Shown here in pieces: positions 48,030-62,115 of a stretch of DNA of 64,000 bases. The stretch's first letter is position 1, and each line of letters begins with the position of its first letter. The notes beneath the pieces were generated by a model, which was not told the origin of the DNA, did no database searches, and saw only the letters and a program-made list of their open reading frames with translations. The DNA is from Puffinus mauretanicus. Its lineage: Eukaryota; Chordata; Aves; Procellariiformes; Procellariidae. The position numbers and the translations under genes were made by a program. The stretch is taken from positions 2,604,001 through 2,668,000 of the forward strand of contig JAJKFH010003493.1 in assembly GCA_023333565.1 (NCBI GenBank), read 5' to 3'.

Positions 48030-48077
48030 AATTCAACAACCTGCATCAGCTTTATTAGATCGTTACATTTACAAGAA
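48030..48077 (-). other. RPL15: RPL15 3' UTR
   Basis: Very short 3' UTR between the TAA stop (48078-48080) and the expected cleavage site about 15-20 nt past the poly(A) signal. Short UTRs are typical of ribosomal protein mRNAs. The exact end is estimated. Confidence 0.75.
48051..48056 (-). terminator. RPL15: RPL15 poly(A) signal (AATAAA)
   Basis: The minus strand reads AATAAA 21 nt after the stop codon, followed by GCTGATGCAGG and then T/TG-rich sequence. Canonical hexamer at the expected place. Confidence 0.9.
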
Positions 48078-51907
<3,830 letters not shown>

Positions 51908-52898
51908 CTGCTGAATCGAGAGGTCAATGAAAAAAGTGCACCAAACGCGATTCCAGATTTGAACAGCTTCCAAGAGAGAACACTGCATAAAACCATACAC
52001 CACGGACACAAAGGATGCTCTCAAGCTTCTTTACACCACTGGCACATCTGGTAACATGGCTCACACTTGCCAGCCTCCAACAGGACACACGGCAGTCACA
52101 ATTCTCAGCAATTTTCTTCCTTTTCATACGTTCTTAAGCATTGAACTCCCCAGCTGAGAATTTTTCAGATGTGTATGTCGGATACTACCAAAACCGACAG
52201 TTAACATCTGAAGCAAGCTGTAAATATTAATCTATAAAGAAGTATGTGGCTGTGAGTGGTGTGGTCTTTATTTTTAACGTGGTTTAATTACCTCTGAAAA
52301 CCTTTAAGCTCTCACACACGTGCAACAATTAGCAGATATAAGTGAACTCCATCAAGCCACCACCCAAATCATCACCAGAAAAACTCAGCTCATTTTATTT
52401 GCACAAAAAAAACCCGTTCACGTGTGATTTTCCATACCCCTCTCTGCCCAGCCGTGGCACAGCTCCTGCCCTCCCAAGCTACCCCTTCTTTACGATTGCA
52501 TTACGGCACAGAACACCACAAAGGAACCTCAAACCCAGAGTCAAACCAAGACGTGCGGCCTGTAGCCAACCTGCACCCGCTACGCTGCGGCGTGCGGCCT
52601 TCTGCTCACTCCAGGCAACCCCGCGTCCGACTGAGCGTCTCCATCCCCTCCCCGTCCCCCGCCGCGGGCAGCCAGGCCGCCCCGACGAGGCGCAGCCCAC
52701 GGGCCCTCCACTGGCCTCCTGGGGCCCGCGGCCCGCCCGGGCCCCGCTCCCCGCAGAGCCCCCGCCGCCGCGGGAACAGCCCGTCCCACCCCGCCAGGGT
52801 GGCGGCGGGCGGGGGCGGCAGCGGGGCGGGAGGATGGCCGCCTCGGGCCCGGGATGGAACCGGATTGCGGGAAAGGCCGAGCACAGACAAGCCCTCAC
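51908..52898 (-). other. RPL15: RPL15 intron 1
   Basis: About 1 kb, the upstream half inside the CpG island. No coding content recognised; the GC-rich open frames on both strands here are typical CpG-island shadows. Confidence 0.65.
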
Positions 52899-52928
52899 CT
52901 GATGGCGCCCAGCACCGGAAAGGAAGAG
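52899..52928 (-). promoter_or_regulatory. RPL15: RPL15 leader exon 1 with 5'-TOP motif
   Basis: The minus strand reads CTCTTCCTTTCC and then reaches CCATCAG|GTGAGG, a strong donor. A cap-site C followed by an unbroken pyrimidine run is the terminal oligopyrimidine motif, through which mTORC1-LARP1 controls translation of ribosomal protein mRNAs. The 30-nt non-coding exon size is typical. The cap position is inferred and could shift by a few bases. Confidence 0.75.
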
Positions 52929-52989
52929 TCCTGCTCCCCACAACCCCTTGCGGCGACATCGCGCTTCCGGCGACGACAGCGGCGCCTCA

Positions 52990-53002
52990 TGGGTAATGTA
53001 GT
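52990..53002 (-). promoter_or_regulatory. ZNF143 / THAP11-type motif (ACTAYRNNNCCCR)
   Basis: The minus strand reads ACTACATTACCCA followed by TGAGGCGCC. This matches the ACTAYRNNNCCCR promoter motif bound by ZNF143 with THAP11, common in bidirectional CpG-island promoters. It lies about 60 nt upstream of the RPL15 cap site and about 140 nt before the presumed NKIRAS1 first donor. Confidence 0.7.
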
Positions 53003-53061
53003 CCTGGCGGAGCCGGGCGTCCTCCTCGCCCCGCCCCGCCCCGGCCCGGCCCCCGCGCCCG

Positions 53062-53066
53062 CCAAT
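53062..53066 (+). promoter_or_regulatory. CCAAT box on the NKIRAS1 side of the divergent promoter
   Basis: GCCAATGGG is an NF-Y-type CCAAT box, followed 10-20 nt later by a GGGGGCGGGG Sp1-type box. It lies about 70 nt before the presumed NKIRAS1 first exon donor. Confidence 0.5.
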
Positions 53067-53099
53067 GGGCGGCAGGGGGCGGGGCTCGGCCCGCCAGGC

Positions 53100-53139
53100 C
53101 GGCGCGGCTCAATGGGGCGCTGTGGGAAGCTCGGCCCAG
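53100..53139 (+). other. NKIRAS1: Possible NKIRAS1 non-coding first exon (3' end at a CAG|GTGCGC donor)
   Basis: NKIRAS1 normally has an untranslated first exon near RPL15. GGCCCAG|GTGCGC ending at 53139 is a reasonable donor just downstream of CCAAT and GC boxes. A second good donor, GAG|GTGAGC at 53617/53618, could mark an alternative first exon. The 5' end is a guess. Confidence 0.35.
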
Positions 53140-53154
53140 GTGCGCGCTCGCGCT

Positions 53155-53200
53155 GGGGCGGGGGGTGGGGGGCGGCCCCGGGGGCGCACGGGGCCGGGGG
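53155..53200 (+). other. G-quadruplex-prone G-run cluster
   Basis: At least five runs of four or more G on the plus strand within about 45 nt (GGGG, GGGGGG, GGGGGG, GGGGG, GGGG, GGGGG separated by one to several bases). It would lie in the non-template strand just downstream of the presumed NKIRAS1 first exon. Folding potential is inferred from pattern only. Confidence 0.6.
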
Positions 53201-53379
53201 CGCGCGGAGCTGCAGGCGGGGGTGCGCCCGGGGCACGGCCCGGCCCGGGGGCCTGCGGGGCTGGGGGGCTGGCCGTGGGGCAGGGGCTTTGCAAGCCGGG
53301 GCATCCTCTGAAGCACCCCCTCCCCCTGATAAGAGCCCCAAACTAGCCAGGGATTGGGGCGGGGCGGCGGGGCTGACCT

Positions 53380-53517
53380 AAAAAAAAAGTACTTTAAAAG
53401 AAATCCTGAAAAGAACCCTCAAAAAGTCCTAAAAAATAATAATTAAAAAAAAAAAACCACAAAATGAAATCATAAATCCTAAGGGGAAAAAAAAGGCCTA
53501 AACCCAACCCTAAGGCC
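53380..53517. repeat. A-rich low-complexity block with recurring TCCTAA motifs
   Basis: About 138 nt of A-rich sequence wedged between GC-rich DNA on both sides. AATCCTGAAAA, AGTCCTAAAAA and AATCCTAAGGGGAAAA recur, and the block ends GGCCTAAACCCAACCCTAAG, which contains telomere-like CCCTAA. It looks like a degenerate tandem expansion; no known element recognised. Confidence 0.7.
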
Positions 53518-54769
53518 TGTGCAGTGCGGGGGGGAGCAGTGCAGTGCCCTCGGCTGGCGCCAGGGACCCCCTGGTGCTGCAGGCCTGGGGGCTCCCGGAG
53601 CGGGGCTCCCCGCCGAGGTGAGCGGGAGCAGCCGATGCTGGGGCCGAGGCCCTGGCTTTACCCGTTGCTGTCGGTGCTGGCAGGTCCCCCAGCCCGATCT
53701 GCTCATGTCCCTCCTGTGTAGGGTGACGCACGGGTGCCCCGGCATTTCTGTGCCTCCCCCTGCACGCCTCCTCCCTGCCCGCAGAGGTGAATTTGCAGGA
53801 ACAGGGAAGGGGCCTGGTGCCGAGGAGGCTTTTGTCCCCCTCTCTGGCTCCCAGCAGTGTCCCCAGTGTGCTGCTGTGGAGGAGTCGGGCCCTGCCGGGG
53901 AATCAAAATGGGAATCAGGCTTTCCCTGCCTGAAAGTCCCCCCCGGTCACCCTGCGGCTGTGGGGTGACTTTTCTGTTTTTCAGTGTATGCTTTGCAGAG
54001 CACCCTGGCTTGTGAAGCGTTACCCAGTTAAACTGGAATTGAAACAGGACAACGCCAGCCCCTCCTGGTCCTAAAAAGGTACTCTTTGGCTCGCTCTGTG
54101 GCAAACTGCTCCGAACAGCGACCTGAGAGTCAGGGCCTGCCGCCCTGCCGTGGCTCACTTGCAGAGGGAACTGCCCCTGGCTTCTGGGGACCTCCTGCTA
54201 AAACCAATCCCTGCCCATCCAAACCGATTTAAAACAGACCAAAAAACTTGCTTTTGCATTTGCTTTCCTGTGCTTCTGCCTTTAACGCTCCTATTCTCTA
54301 GCTCCTAATCTGTAAAAGCTAGAAACTTTCTGTGCGTGAAATCAAAGGGCAGGAACCGCCGTTTTGTCGCGTTTCCAGAAGCCATCCTGATACCACCAGA
54401 TTCCATCAGGCCCGCAGCAAAAACACGAAGCCCGATAACGCAAGTCTTGCAGTGTACACACACGCCAACAAGCACAGCCACTGCCCCAGAGGGTTTACGC
54501 ACTTCAGCGCTCGCAAACAGTCTCCCCGAGCCCGGTGGGACGAGTGTTGAGGCTGCAGGCAAGCACTGGCACCGATGGCAGCATTAAAAAATGGTGTGGG
54601 AGGAAACTAGTCCTAAAAATATCAGTCGCTGGTGAGCGCCTGGGAGGGAGCTGTGCCTCGGAGTCACCCGCTGCTTCGCATTTTGCCTCTCGCCTTTCGG
54701 GGGCTTTGCTTCTGCCTGGTGCCGAGCTCTGCCACCGTGCCAGGCTAACGGACTCCTGTGTCTGCACAG

Positions 54770-54896
54770 GGCTCGCCTGCTGACTCTGCCCCCTCGGGAA
54801 AGATGGGGAAGGGCTACAAGGTGGTGGTTTGTGGAATGGCCTCAGTGGGAAAGACTGCAATTTTGGAGCAGCTTCTCTATGGAAAGCATACTATTG
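54770..54896 (+). CDS. NKIRAS1: NKIRAS1 first coding exon (33-nt leader part, then residues 1-31)
   Basis: Acceptor TGCACAG at 54763-54769, donor ATTG|GTGAGA after 54896. The frame is open upstream of ATG 54803-54805 (AAAGATGGGG), and the next in-frame ATG upstream (54758) lies in the intron. Conservation of MGKG..KVVVCG fixes the start at 54803. Contains the P-loop. Confidence 0.93.
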
Positions 54897-57800
54897 GTGA
54901 GATATTTTTACTTTTTTGGGGGGATTGTTTGGTTTTCCAGGATCTGGTTCTGTGTGGGCCTCCAAAAAGCAGTAACCGAGGACTGCGAACTGCACTGAGG
55001 TGAAGGAGGAAATTAATGTGCTTTTGTTGCGTCTCTGGGCAGTTCTTGAAATTCGTCGTCCCTTGCTTACTGATTTTTAAAAGAGGCATGGAGAAGAACC
55101 CTTTCCGTGATGTTCCCAGTTATAAAATACGTGAAAAAAAAAAACAAACACAGAAAGTAGGTGATGTGCTTGCTGCCTATTTACATAATATCTCGTTCCC
55201 TGAAAGATGCTGTAGATGCCTGAAAAATAAATAGATATCACATGATGAGTGGAGAGACTGTTTAGACTTCTGTTCCATCTTCTTAAAGCTTTATTTTGCT
55301 TGGTTTTGGCTAATATTTAATCAAAGCACTGAAAATTAAAACAGCTCTGCTTTAGGTCCCACATTCTGTGCTGAACTTCAAGGGCCAAGTTTCTCGGCTC
55401 TCAGAGAAATCCTCCCGTGGAAAATGGACTTGAGAGAGGAGCATGGGATGTCTGAGTCCTGCTGTGCACAAAAGAAAGGGAACGAAGGCAAAGCCAGCTT
55501 GTTTCCCTCTGTTTCCACATGACTCGGCTTTGAGAGGAAGGGCAATGATCAGCAGGCTGATGAATTATTCCTGCCTCACCCAGAAACAAGGGGTGGCACC
55601 AGGGGTGAATCTCAGGGCTTTGACAGAAGATGTCTAGTCCATTTGTACCTTTTCCTTGGGCCGGTAAATTAAATGTTGGGGTAAGTTATTGGATAAACAT
55701 TAGGATTTCTAGAACGGTGCATTGCAGGCACTGTGCCTTTAACATGTGTGGATGGGAGGAATTTGCTGGCAAAGCGTGATACAGAACTGCGTGCTAATAG
55801 CCTTGTTTAAAAGGAGGATTTCCTCTAATGTTGCAGCAACATCTGTTTCCAGCATCCTACAGAGCCCTCTGCACGTAGCCCCGTGTAGCTTTCAGCGTGA
55901 AGGTTGCAAAACCTGCAGGCTGAAGGTTTTTCCCTTTGCTACCGACCTGCCTCTCCTCTGCGCTTGGCGATTGTCACAGACACCCGCGCAGCGTGAGCAA
56001 GGCCACGTTGCTTAAATCGTATTGCCTTGCATTGCTTCCTGCCCGAGCTCCTATTAGTAACCCAGGCAGGAAGGATATTCGGGTGTTGCTGATCGGAGGA
56101 GCTATTTATGGAACCAGCCATGTACACGATTATACAACGTCATGGATACTGGCTGACATAACCGGAGGGAGGCCTCGTGCCCGGGTTTAGCTGCGGGTGT
56201 CCCTCTGTCGCTCCTGGATGCTCCGCTCCAGCTCAGCCATTGCGCAATGCAGACTTTCCCCTTCCTCTCTCTCCGTTTTCCTTTCCCGCAGCTCTGCTCT
56301 TATTTTGCAGAGGTAGCAGTAAGGGAGGAAGCAGCTGATAGCGGAGGGGGGGTGCAAGGGGAGAAGGAAGAAGATAGCCTCCCGTTTTTTATGATTTTGG
56401 TCAAATCTTATTCCCAAGGTATTTGGAGAAAGAGGGCAAGTAGCAGAGTCAAGATCAGAGTAAAGAGAGGGCTGTACGGAGCCACTGCAGTTGCAAGGGA
56501 CGAGCGGCCACAGCCCAGCGCTTTCGATATCACCCGCCTGTGCCATCAGAGGCACATTTTGGGGGGTGGACTGATATGTTGGTGTTTCTGGCTGTCCTGC
56601 TGAGTGGCCACCGTCCCCCCTGCCTCTTCCTCAGCCCACGGGCAGTTCTGGCAGAGGGTGCCTGAAGTGTGGTGAAAATGGTTTCCAGAAGATCTTTGGC
56701 TACTGCTCCAATCTGTGTTGATTTAACCCTCAAACTGTGGACACCACTGTGAGGGTCTCACTGGGTAAGAACAGAATTTGAGGACTGGCGAGTCCTTGAT
56801 TGCTCCTCAGCTGAGCAGCTTTAAACTGCACAGACCTGCTGCTGGTGCTACCGTTGCACGGCTGGCCCCTCTACGCTTAAAACATGATTACTGAATCTCA
56901 ATCCTTGTTTCCTAAAGCTTGTGAGCTCCAGAAAGCTGACATGTACATCTTGGCTGCTGGCCTTTTTGGCAGGAGGCGAAAAGGACTAGTGTGTTTGCTG
57001 AAAGCCCGTCTGTTCAGAGCCAACGAGCAGGGCAGCTCACCGGGTACGGCAGCGTGGACACAAGCTGTTTCAAAACCTGTGCTTCCTGACTGACGTCAGG
57101 AGCAGCTCTGCGCCCGCTCCGAGGGACGGGGAGAGGGGACGGGGTGCCGTGGGGAGGACTGCTGAGCCAACGCACCGAGTCTGGCTGTTCCCGAGGGCAT
57201 CCACATCCCCCTCCCGGTGACAAGAGGTGTGCTCGAACTTGGTTGCAGGCTCAGAGCCCAAGGTCTGGTGCCATCCTCCGAGGTGTCCCGGCCACTGACA
57301 TGGGGGTCTCCTCCTGGCAGTAAATCAGCCCCGAGTCTATGTCAGTGCTAATGTGCCTCTTGTTGACTTTCCTGTAAAAAGGAGTGGTGGCACAGCTGCT
57401 ATCAGGGAAGTGATTAGTGTCCTTGGAGGTTTCACGCTGCTATATAAAGCTCTTGGCTTGGAGCCCGTGCTCCTGACCGCGTGCTTGGTGACGGTGCTGT
57501 AAACCCAGTTGTGCTGTGTTTTTCTTCCTAGAGAAATGTGTGCCTTCAGCTCTCCTTGGCTTGTCATGGATGAAGTCCCTAAGTGCTGCAGTTGCTTACA
57601 TGGTCAGCAGCTAGCACTCTTGCAAAGGCACTAAGATTGCTTGAGGTCAGAGGAAAAATTAGTAGGGAGGGAGGAATACCCCCGAAAAAGGAATATCTAT
57701 GTCCCTGGAGCATGTGAGAATGTGTGGTACTGGGCTTTGTGCTAGGCTTTTAAAACTGTAAGAGGGGCTGTTTGGCCTGGGCCCTAGGATGCGAAAGGAG

Positions 57801-60800
57801 AGGGCAGAAAGATGAGAGATGCTGTCAGAGCCACGTAAAGTAACGTACGTATTGCACGGCAGCCTCTCTGGCTAAACTGAGACAAGGAATCAAACACAAC
57901 CTGAAAGGAGATGTTTGAAATGGGTGCAGATTTAGCTTTGAGTCACGCAGGGACTATATTGCCATAGGTCAGACCAAATAGTTTTTAAGGCTTGCATGTA
58001 TGTATATGTTGCCTAGGACGATCTCTCTTTTTGTGGCTTCAATGTTGTGTTTGTCCAAATCCTCCACCTTCTGTTGCAGTCCTGAAGAAAGAGGGGCCAG
58101 TCTTTTCTCCTTGGTCATGAAATGGGTCCTTGACTGGCAGCAGAAGTTTGTCCCACTAAATACCTGTGGTACCTGGCACTGCTTGGCCTGAGCTCTTTTG
58201 AGAGGGCTAACAGAAAAGCTGCTGGCTTAACTTTGGCACCTATCCTGCAAAGAGGATAAGTGTTTTTCCTTAAACAGTGCTCCTGTTTAGTGATGGCATA
58301 GAAGGGAGTCTTCCTTCTGCCTTAAAATATCTCTGGTCCCTCAACCTGTGGCAAAGCTTATCAGCTAAGCAGGGGGAGATGAGAACTTTTCCTGTAGAAA
58401 ATACGATTTTCCTTATCTCTGCCTCCTGGCTGCATAAATAGCTGGTATGGTCAGGTTATTCATAAGCAGCTACTTCAAATCATCTTACTAGCTGGGAATG
58501 AAAACACCATATATTACTGGTAGAACCCATAATGAGAGAGAATTTGCCTCGCTTGGTCTCAGCTGGAGGGATTTGGGGTTTTAGCTTTCACAGCTCAAAG
58601 ATGTGGAGGCTAATTAACCAAATTATGCATTCTTACATCTTTGTTTCTTAAATCAAAACTACCTCCTGGCAGACCTGCAGTCAGCTTTATATTTTAGAAA
58701 TGGATGAAAATGCAGCTGAATGTATGCAACTGAGGGTCACAACTGTGGCTACTGGTTGGTGGGACCAGTACTTAACTAGCAGCCAAATCTAAATAGACCA
58801 GCTCCTGTTGAGTCCTGTCCAGCTCTTCTCCAAGTCAGGGATCCTCTGATACACTGTCGTTTGAGATCTAAGTAAGCAAAGCCCGTTACCCTGGAGTTGT
58901 AGAAACGCAAGCAATAGCAGGCTTTAGGAGCTATTTGCTAAATTCCTGCTGGGAAGAGGGAGGGAGAGATTACATAGGAGATCTTCAAAAGTACTCAAGA
59001 TGTCACAAAATTTGCACTGCATTTATGTTCGAGAGTCATTTGGGAACTTCTGAAATTCCATCCATCAAATTTTGCTTTATTTTGGTATTTGCAATATCTC
59101 TGCCTTGTCTAGCCTGAGTGTGCAGTATTCATTAGTATATTGAACCTTTTCTTTTCCTCATTGGGAAACCACCAGGGATTGAAACGCCACCCAATTTATG
59201 ACGGAGGCTTCCCCTTGTAGTTCCTCTGTGGCAGCAGCCAGTAACATAGATGAAGACTTTCCTGCCTCTCTCGAGACTTGCACCAGCTAAGTAGGCCCTA
59301 GAGAATGATATCAGTCTCCTATCTATTCCTCCCTTTCCTCCTTAACTTTTTTTTTTCATCTTTAGTTTCCAAAGAAACCACGAGATTGTTCACTGTCTTG
59401 TTAGTTCCCCTTTCCCCCCCATAGCTTCTGAACCTGAAAGCTGGTTCCATCTGCCCGTTCATCTGTGTCACAGCAGTAGATAGCTCAAAATACACTTCTG
59501 TAAATTTAGAAAAACTGGTAGCAGGAGAGAGAGAAAAGGCCCAGGAAAATGCTCTCCTCCAAGGAAAAGCTACTCGAGCTGGCGGCAGTAACTCCCCAGC
59601 ACAAGCTGCCCTTGCCCAGCCAGGTAGCGAAGGTGGGAGGATGCCTGGGGATGCCAGTGAAGGAAAGGAGAACTGGGGTCCTTGTGACAGGGAGGATGGG
59701 ATGGTGCCAGACACCTTCCTGGGACACTGGGCTTTCCTGACTAGTTCCATGCAACAACTTGCCCGGCAGATGTTTGAATGGAGACTGGGAAAGTGCGTGA
59801 ATGGGAAGGTACTAACAAGAAGTGTAAATATCGTTGCCCGCAAGACATGGCTAGCACGCGGTCTGGGCTTTGGAAGCGGGGCCTAGAATAAGGTGACACA
59901 GCTATGTCTAAAAATTACCTGTCTTTGCTTAGGAATCTACTTGCATATACTCCCTCCCCTACTGTACGTAGGTGAAATTTCTGGAACCTGATACTGATGC
60001 ATAAATTCCAGTTCCCTCCAAAGCGCCCCCCCCCCATTTCACATCAAAATTTGTTGCTCTATTCTGCTGACTCCCAGATCTTAATTTTTCCTCTTCATTT
60101 TCAACTAGGATGTTAAAAAATATAATTTTCACTGTTACTTTTAATACTATTAGGAAGAGACTGTCTCAGGAGAATGTGGATATATTAAAGACTGTTGAAT
60201 TACAGTGCAGCGTTTAGATGGTAAAAACCTGTACATTATTCATTGCTTTCTAAAAAGAAAACTTAGGTACTTATGGTTCAGTCCTTCTTGTCGACGCAGT
60301 ATTTACTGATGCTAGATATTTCCTTGACCTGTCTGTACAATGCAATGAAGCAGAGCAAGAAAAAAACCAGTCCTATACCAGAAAGGGCTCTATTACCTAC
60401 TTTAGTCTTCAAAAACGCCCGTGTAACACATTCTCCAACCGCACGGAATGCCTTCGCGCTTCCTCTTTTTATTAACCTTTGTTTTGTCCTTCTGCTCTCA
60501 GTTTTGCTGTCGCACGTTAACATGGCTATATTTGGAGGCGAGATAAATTAATTCGTTGCAAACCTAATAAGAGTTTGATCGATGAAGACTGCACAGAGAG
60601 GGGCAAAAAGAACAGCTTGTGCCACTTTCCTGCACAGGAATGCTGCATACATCATGGGAAACCATCAGCGTGGGTGGAATGCTTTAGCTTGTTTGTCAAT
60701 GTGAAGTATTTTGAATAGTGTCATTGAATATAGTGAAATCCTTATTTTCACAGGCCAGATAATCCCCCGTGTTTTCTTAAACAATGCACTAATATGGTCT

Positions 60801-62115
60801 CTTTTTGGCAGACAAAGAGAATAATGCGGTGCTCAGTATTGTAGCCCTTCAACGGCAAACAATTCATGTATACAGGAATGCAGTGGAGGCAAAAACGTGG
60901 ATCGCAAAAGGTTTATATGAATACTTAAAACTGACTCTGAAAGTAGCCCAGCTCCACTATACATAGTTTGTTGGGACCTGTAACCTTACGCATCTGCATC
61001 CAGGGGACCACGAAGCTAAGGTGATCTATGTGTTTTCAGGTTTGGCTTGGTGAAGAACGTTTTAATTAGTTCAAAGTAAACTGCTTTGAATTACCTCACA
61101 TTTACCATGGGGGGAGAGGAAGGAGAGCCAGTATGCAGATAGTTACCATGGAGCAGGTTATATATATATATGAAAGCTTTTTACCGTGTGCGTGCTCTTA
61201 CCTTGCAGTAAATGAGCTTGCTCCTATTAGCAAATCTGAATCATTTTAGATCCCTGAGGGATTGTATATTTGAGTAAATATAGCATGCAACTTTGCTTGC
61301 ATGCAAACATCCCTTTCCCTTTCTGGCTTGATTTCACTTGTTGGTTGGTTGTACCATCAATACACACTCATTTCCAGAATTATTTCTTTGGCTCCTGCTT
61401 CTGCCATGTGATCCAGCTCAGTATGAAGCAAAGAAGTAGGCTCGAGATGTTAGTACTTGACTATCCGGTGTTCCTTGGCTGTTCTTCCAAAAGGGTATGT
61501 TTGGGCAGGCCCATTTGCAGCATGTTTGGCACAGAACTGGTACACTGGGTGGTTGGAGTTTGGGAACCTGGGGGAAGAACTGTATATCTTATCCTATCCT
61601 GAAAATGCATGTTGTATAGATTAATTTTACAGGCATAATCATGTGCTTATAAATTAGATGAGCACAGCAGTGTCACTGTTGTAAATAGCTGGTGCGGCGA
61701 TCTATGAATACAGCCCTTCATGGGGATGTCAGTTAAGGTCGAGTCCAGGTCAAGTCACTCTGGAAAACATGCACTGAAAGCTATTGTGGGGTAAAATTCT
61801 GCTGTACTGCAAATAATTCTTATGGTGGTGCTGTACTTACACCAGGTGAACTTCCCTGCTTGTTTTAAAACAGGCTTAGAAGAGGGTGCCACAATGGAAG
61901 ATGTGTATTTGGCATCGGTGGAGACAGACCGAGGCGTGAAGGAACAGTTACGGCTTTATGACACCAGGGGTCTGCAGGAGGGCGTAGAATTGCCAAAACA
62001 CTATTTCTCTGTCGCTGATGGCTTCGTTCTCGTGTACGCCGTGACCAGCCTCGAAGCTTTCCAAAGAGTCGAACTGCTCAAAAAGGAGATTGATGTCTTT
62101 AGAGACAAAAAAGAG
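54803..62115 (+). CDS. NKIRAS1: NKIRAS1: NF-kappaB inhibitor-interacting Ras-like protein 1 (kappaB-Ras1), partial at the right edge
   Basis: Coding exons 54803-54896 and 61874-62115 give residues 1-112 of an expected ~192; the last exon lies beyond 64000. This small atypical Ras-like GTPase binds IkappaB proteins (notably IkBbeta), slows their degradation and so restrains NF-kappaB; it also limits Ral signalling through RalGAP. Seen here: [20 protein letters not shown] with P-loop GMASVGKT (11-18), [28 protein letters not shown] switch II (61-68), and [20 protein letters not shown]. As in other kappaB-Ras proteins the Ras Gly12 position is not glycine (Ala13; human Leu13) and the Ras Gln61 position is Leu65, both linked to weak GTP hydrolysis. 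The segment [15 protein letters not shown] aligns with human HTIG-MEDCETMEDVY. Not NKIRAS2: the neighbour is RPL15. Confidence 0.95.
54897..61873 (+). other. NKIRAS1: NKIRAS1 intron 2
   Basis: About 7.0 kb, AT-rich in its second half, with a (TA)n run at 61159-61171. No additional exon, RNA gene or transposon recognised. Open frames of up to about 174 codons on the minus strand (59319-59843) look like chance. Confidence 0.75.
61874..62115 (+). CDS. NKIRAS1: NKIRAS1 second coding exon, residues 32-112
   Basis: Acceptor AAAACAG, donor GAG|GTAAAT. The first two bases complete Gly32. Encodes [20 protein letters not shown], the switch II sequence [18 protein letters not shown], and ends [15 protein letters not shown]. 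It is followed only by intron in this window. Confidence 0.95.

Larger units (their letters stand above)
52560..53370. promoter_or_regulatory. CpG island and divergent promoter of RPL15 (minus) and NKIRAS1 (plus)
   Basis: Dense CpG and GC boxes covering the RPL15 leader exon and the region from which NKIRAS1 must start. RPL15 and NKIRAS1 are arranged head to head, as in mammals. It contains ETS-like sites (for example CTTCCGG at 52964-52970), a ZNF143-type motif, a CCAAT box (53062-53066) and Sp1-type GC boxes near 53073-53085. Boundaries are by eye. Confidence 0.8.
53140..54769 (+). other. NKIRAS1: Probable NKIRAS1 intron 1
   Basis: Between the presumed leader exon and the first coding exon. 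It contains a G-run-rich segment (53155-53200), an A-rich low-complexity block (53380-53517), and otherwise unremarkable GC-rich sequence. Confidence 0.5.

Noticed and set aside
52342..53381. Open frames of 110-190 codons on both strands at the RPL15/NKIRAS1 promoter
   Set aside because: Same CpG-island effect; composition-driven and mutually overlapping.
54758..54802. Upstream in-frame ATG giving a 15-residue longer NKIRAS1
   Set aside because: It lies before the TGCACAG acceptor at 54763-54769, so it is intronic; the conserved N terminus is MGKG at 54803.
59319..59843. 174-codon open frame on the minus strand in NKIRAS1 intron 2
   Set aside because: Composition-driven, with no domain and overlapping frames on both strands.
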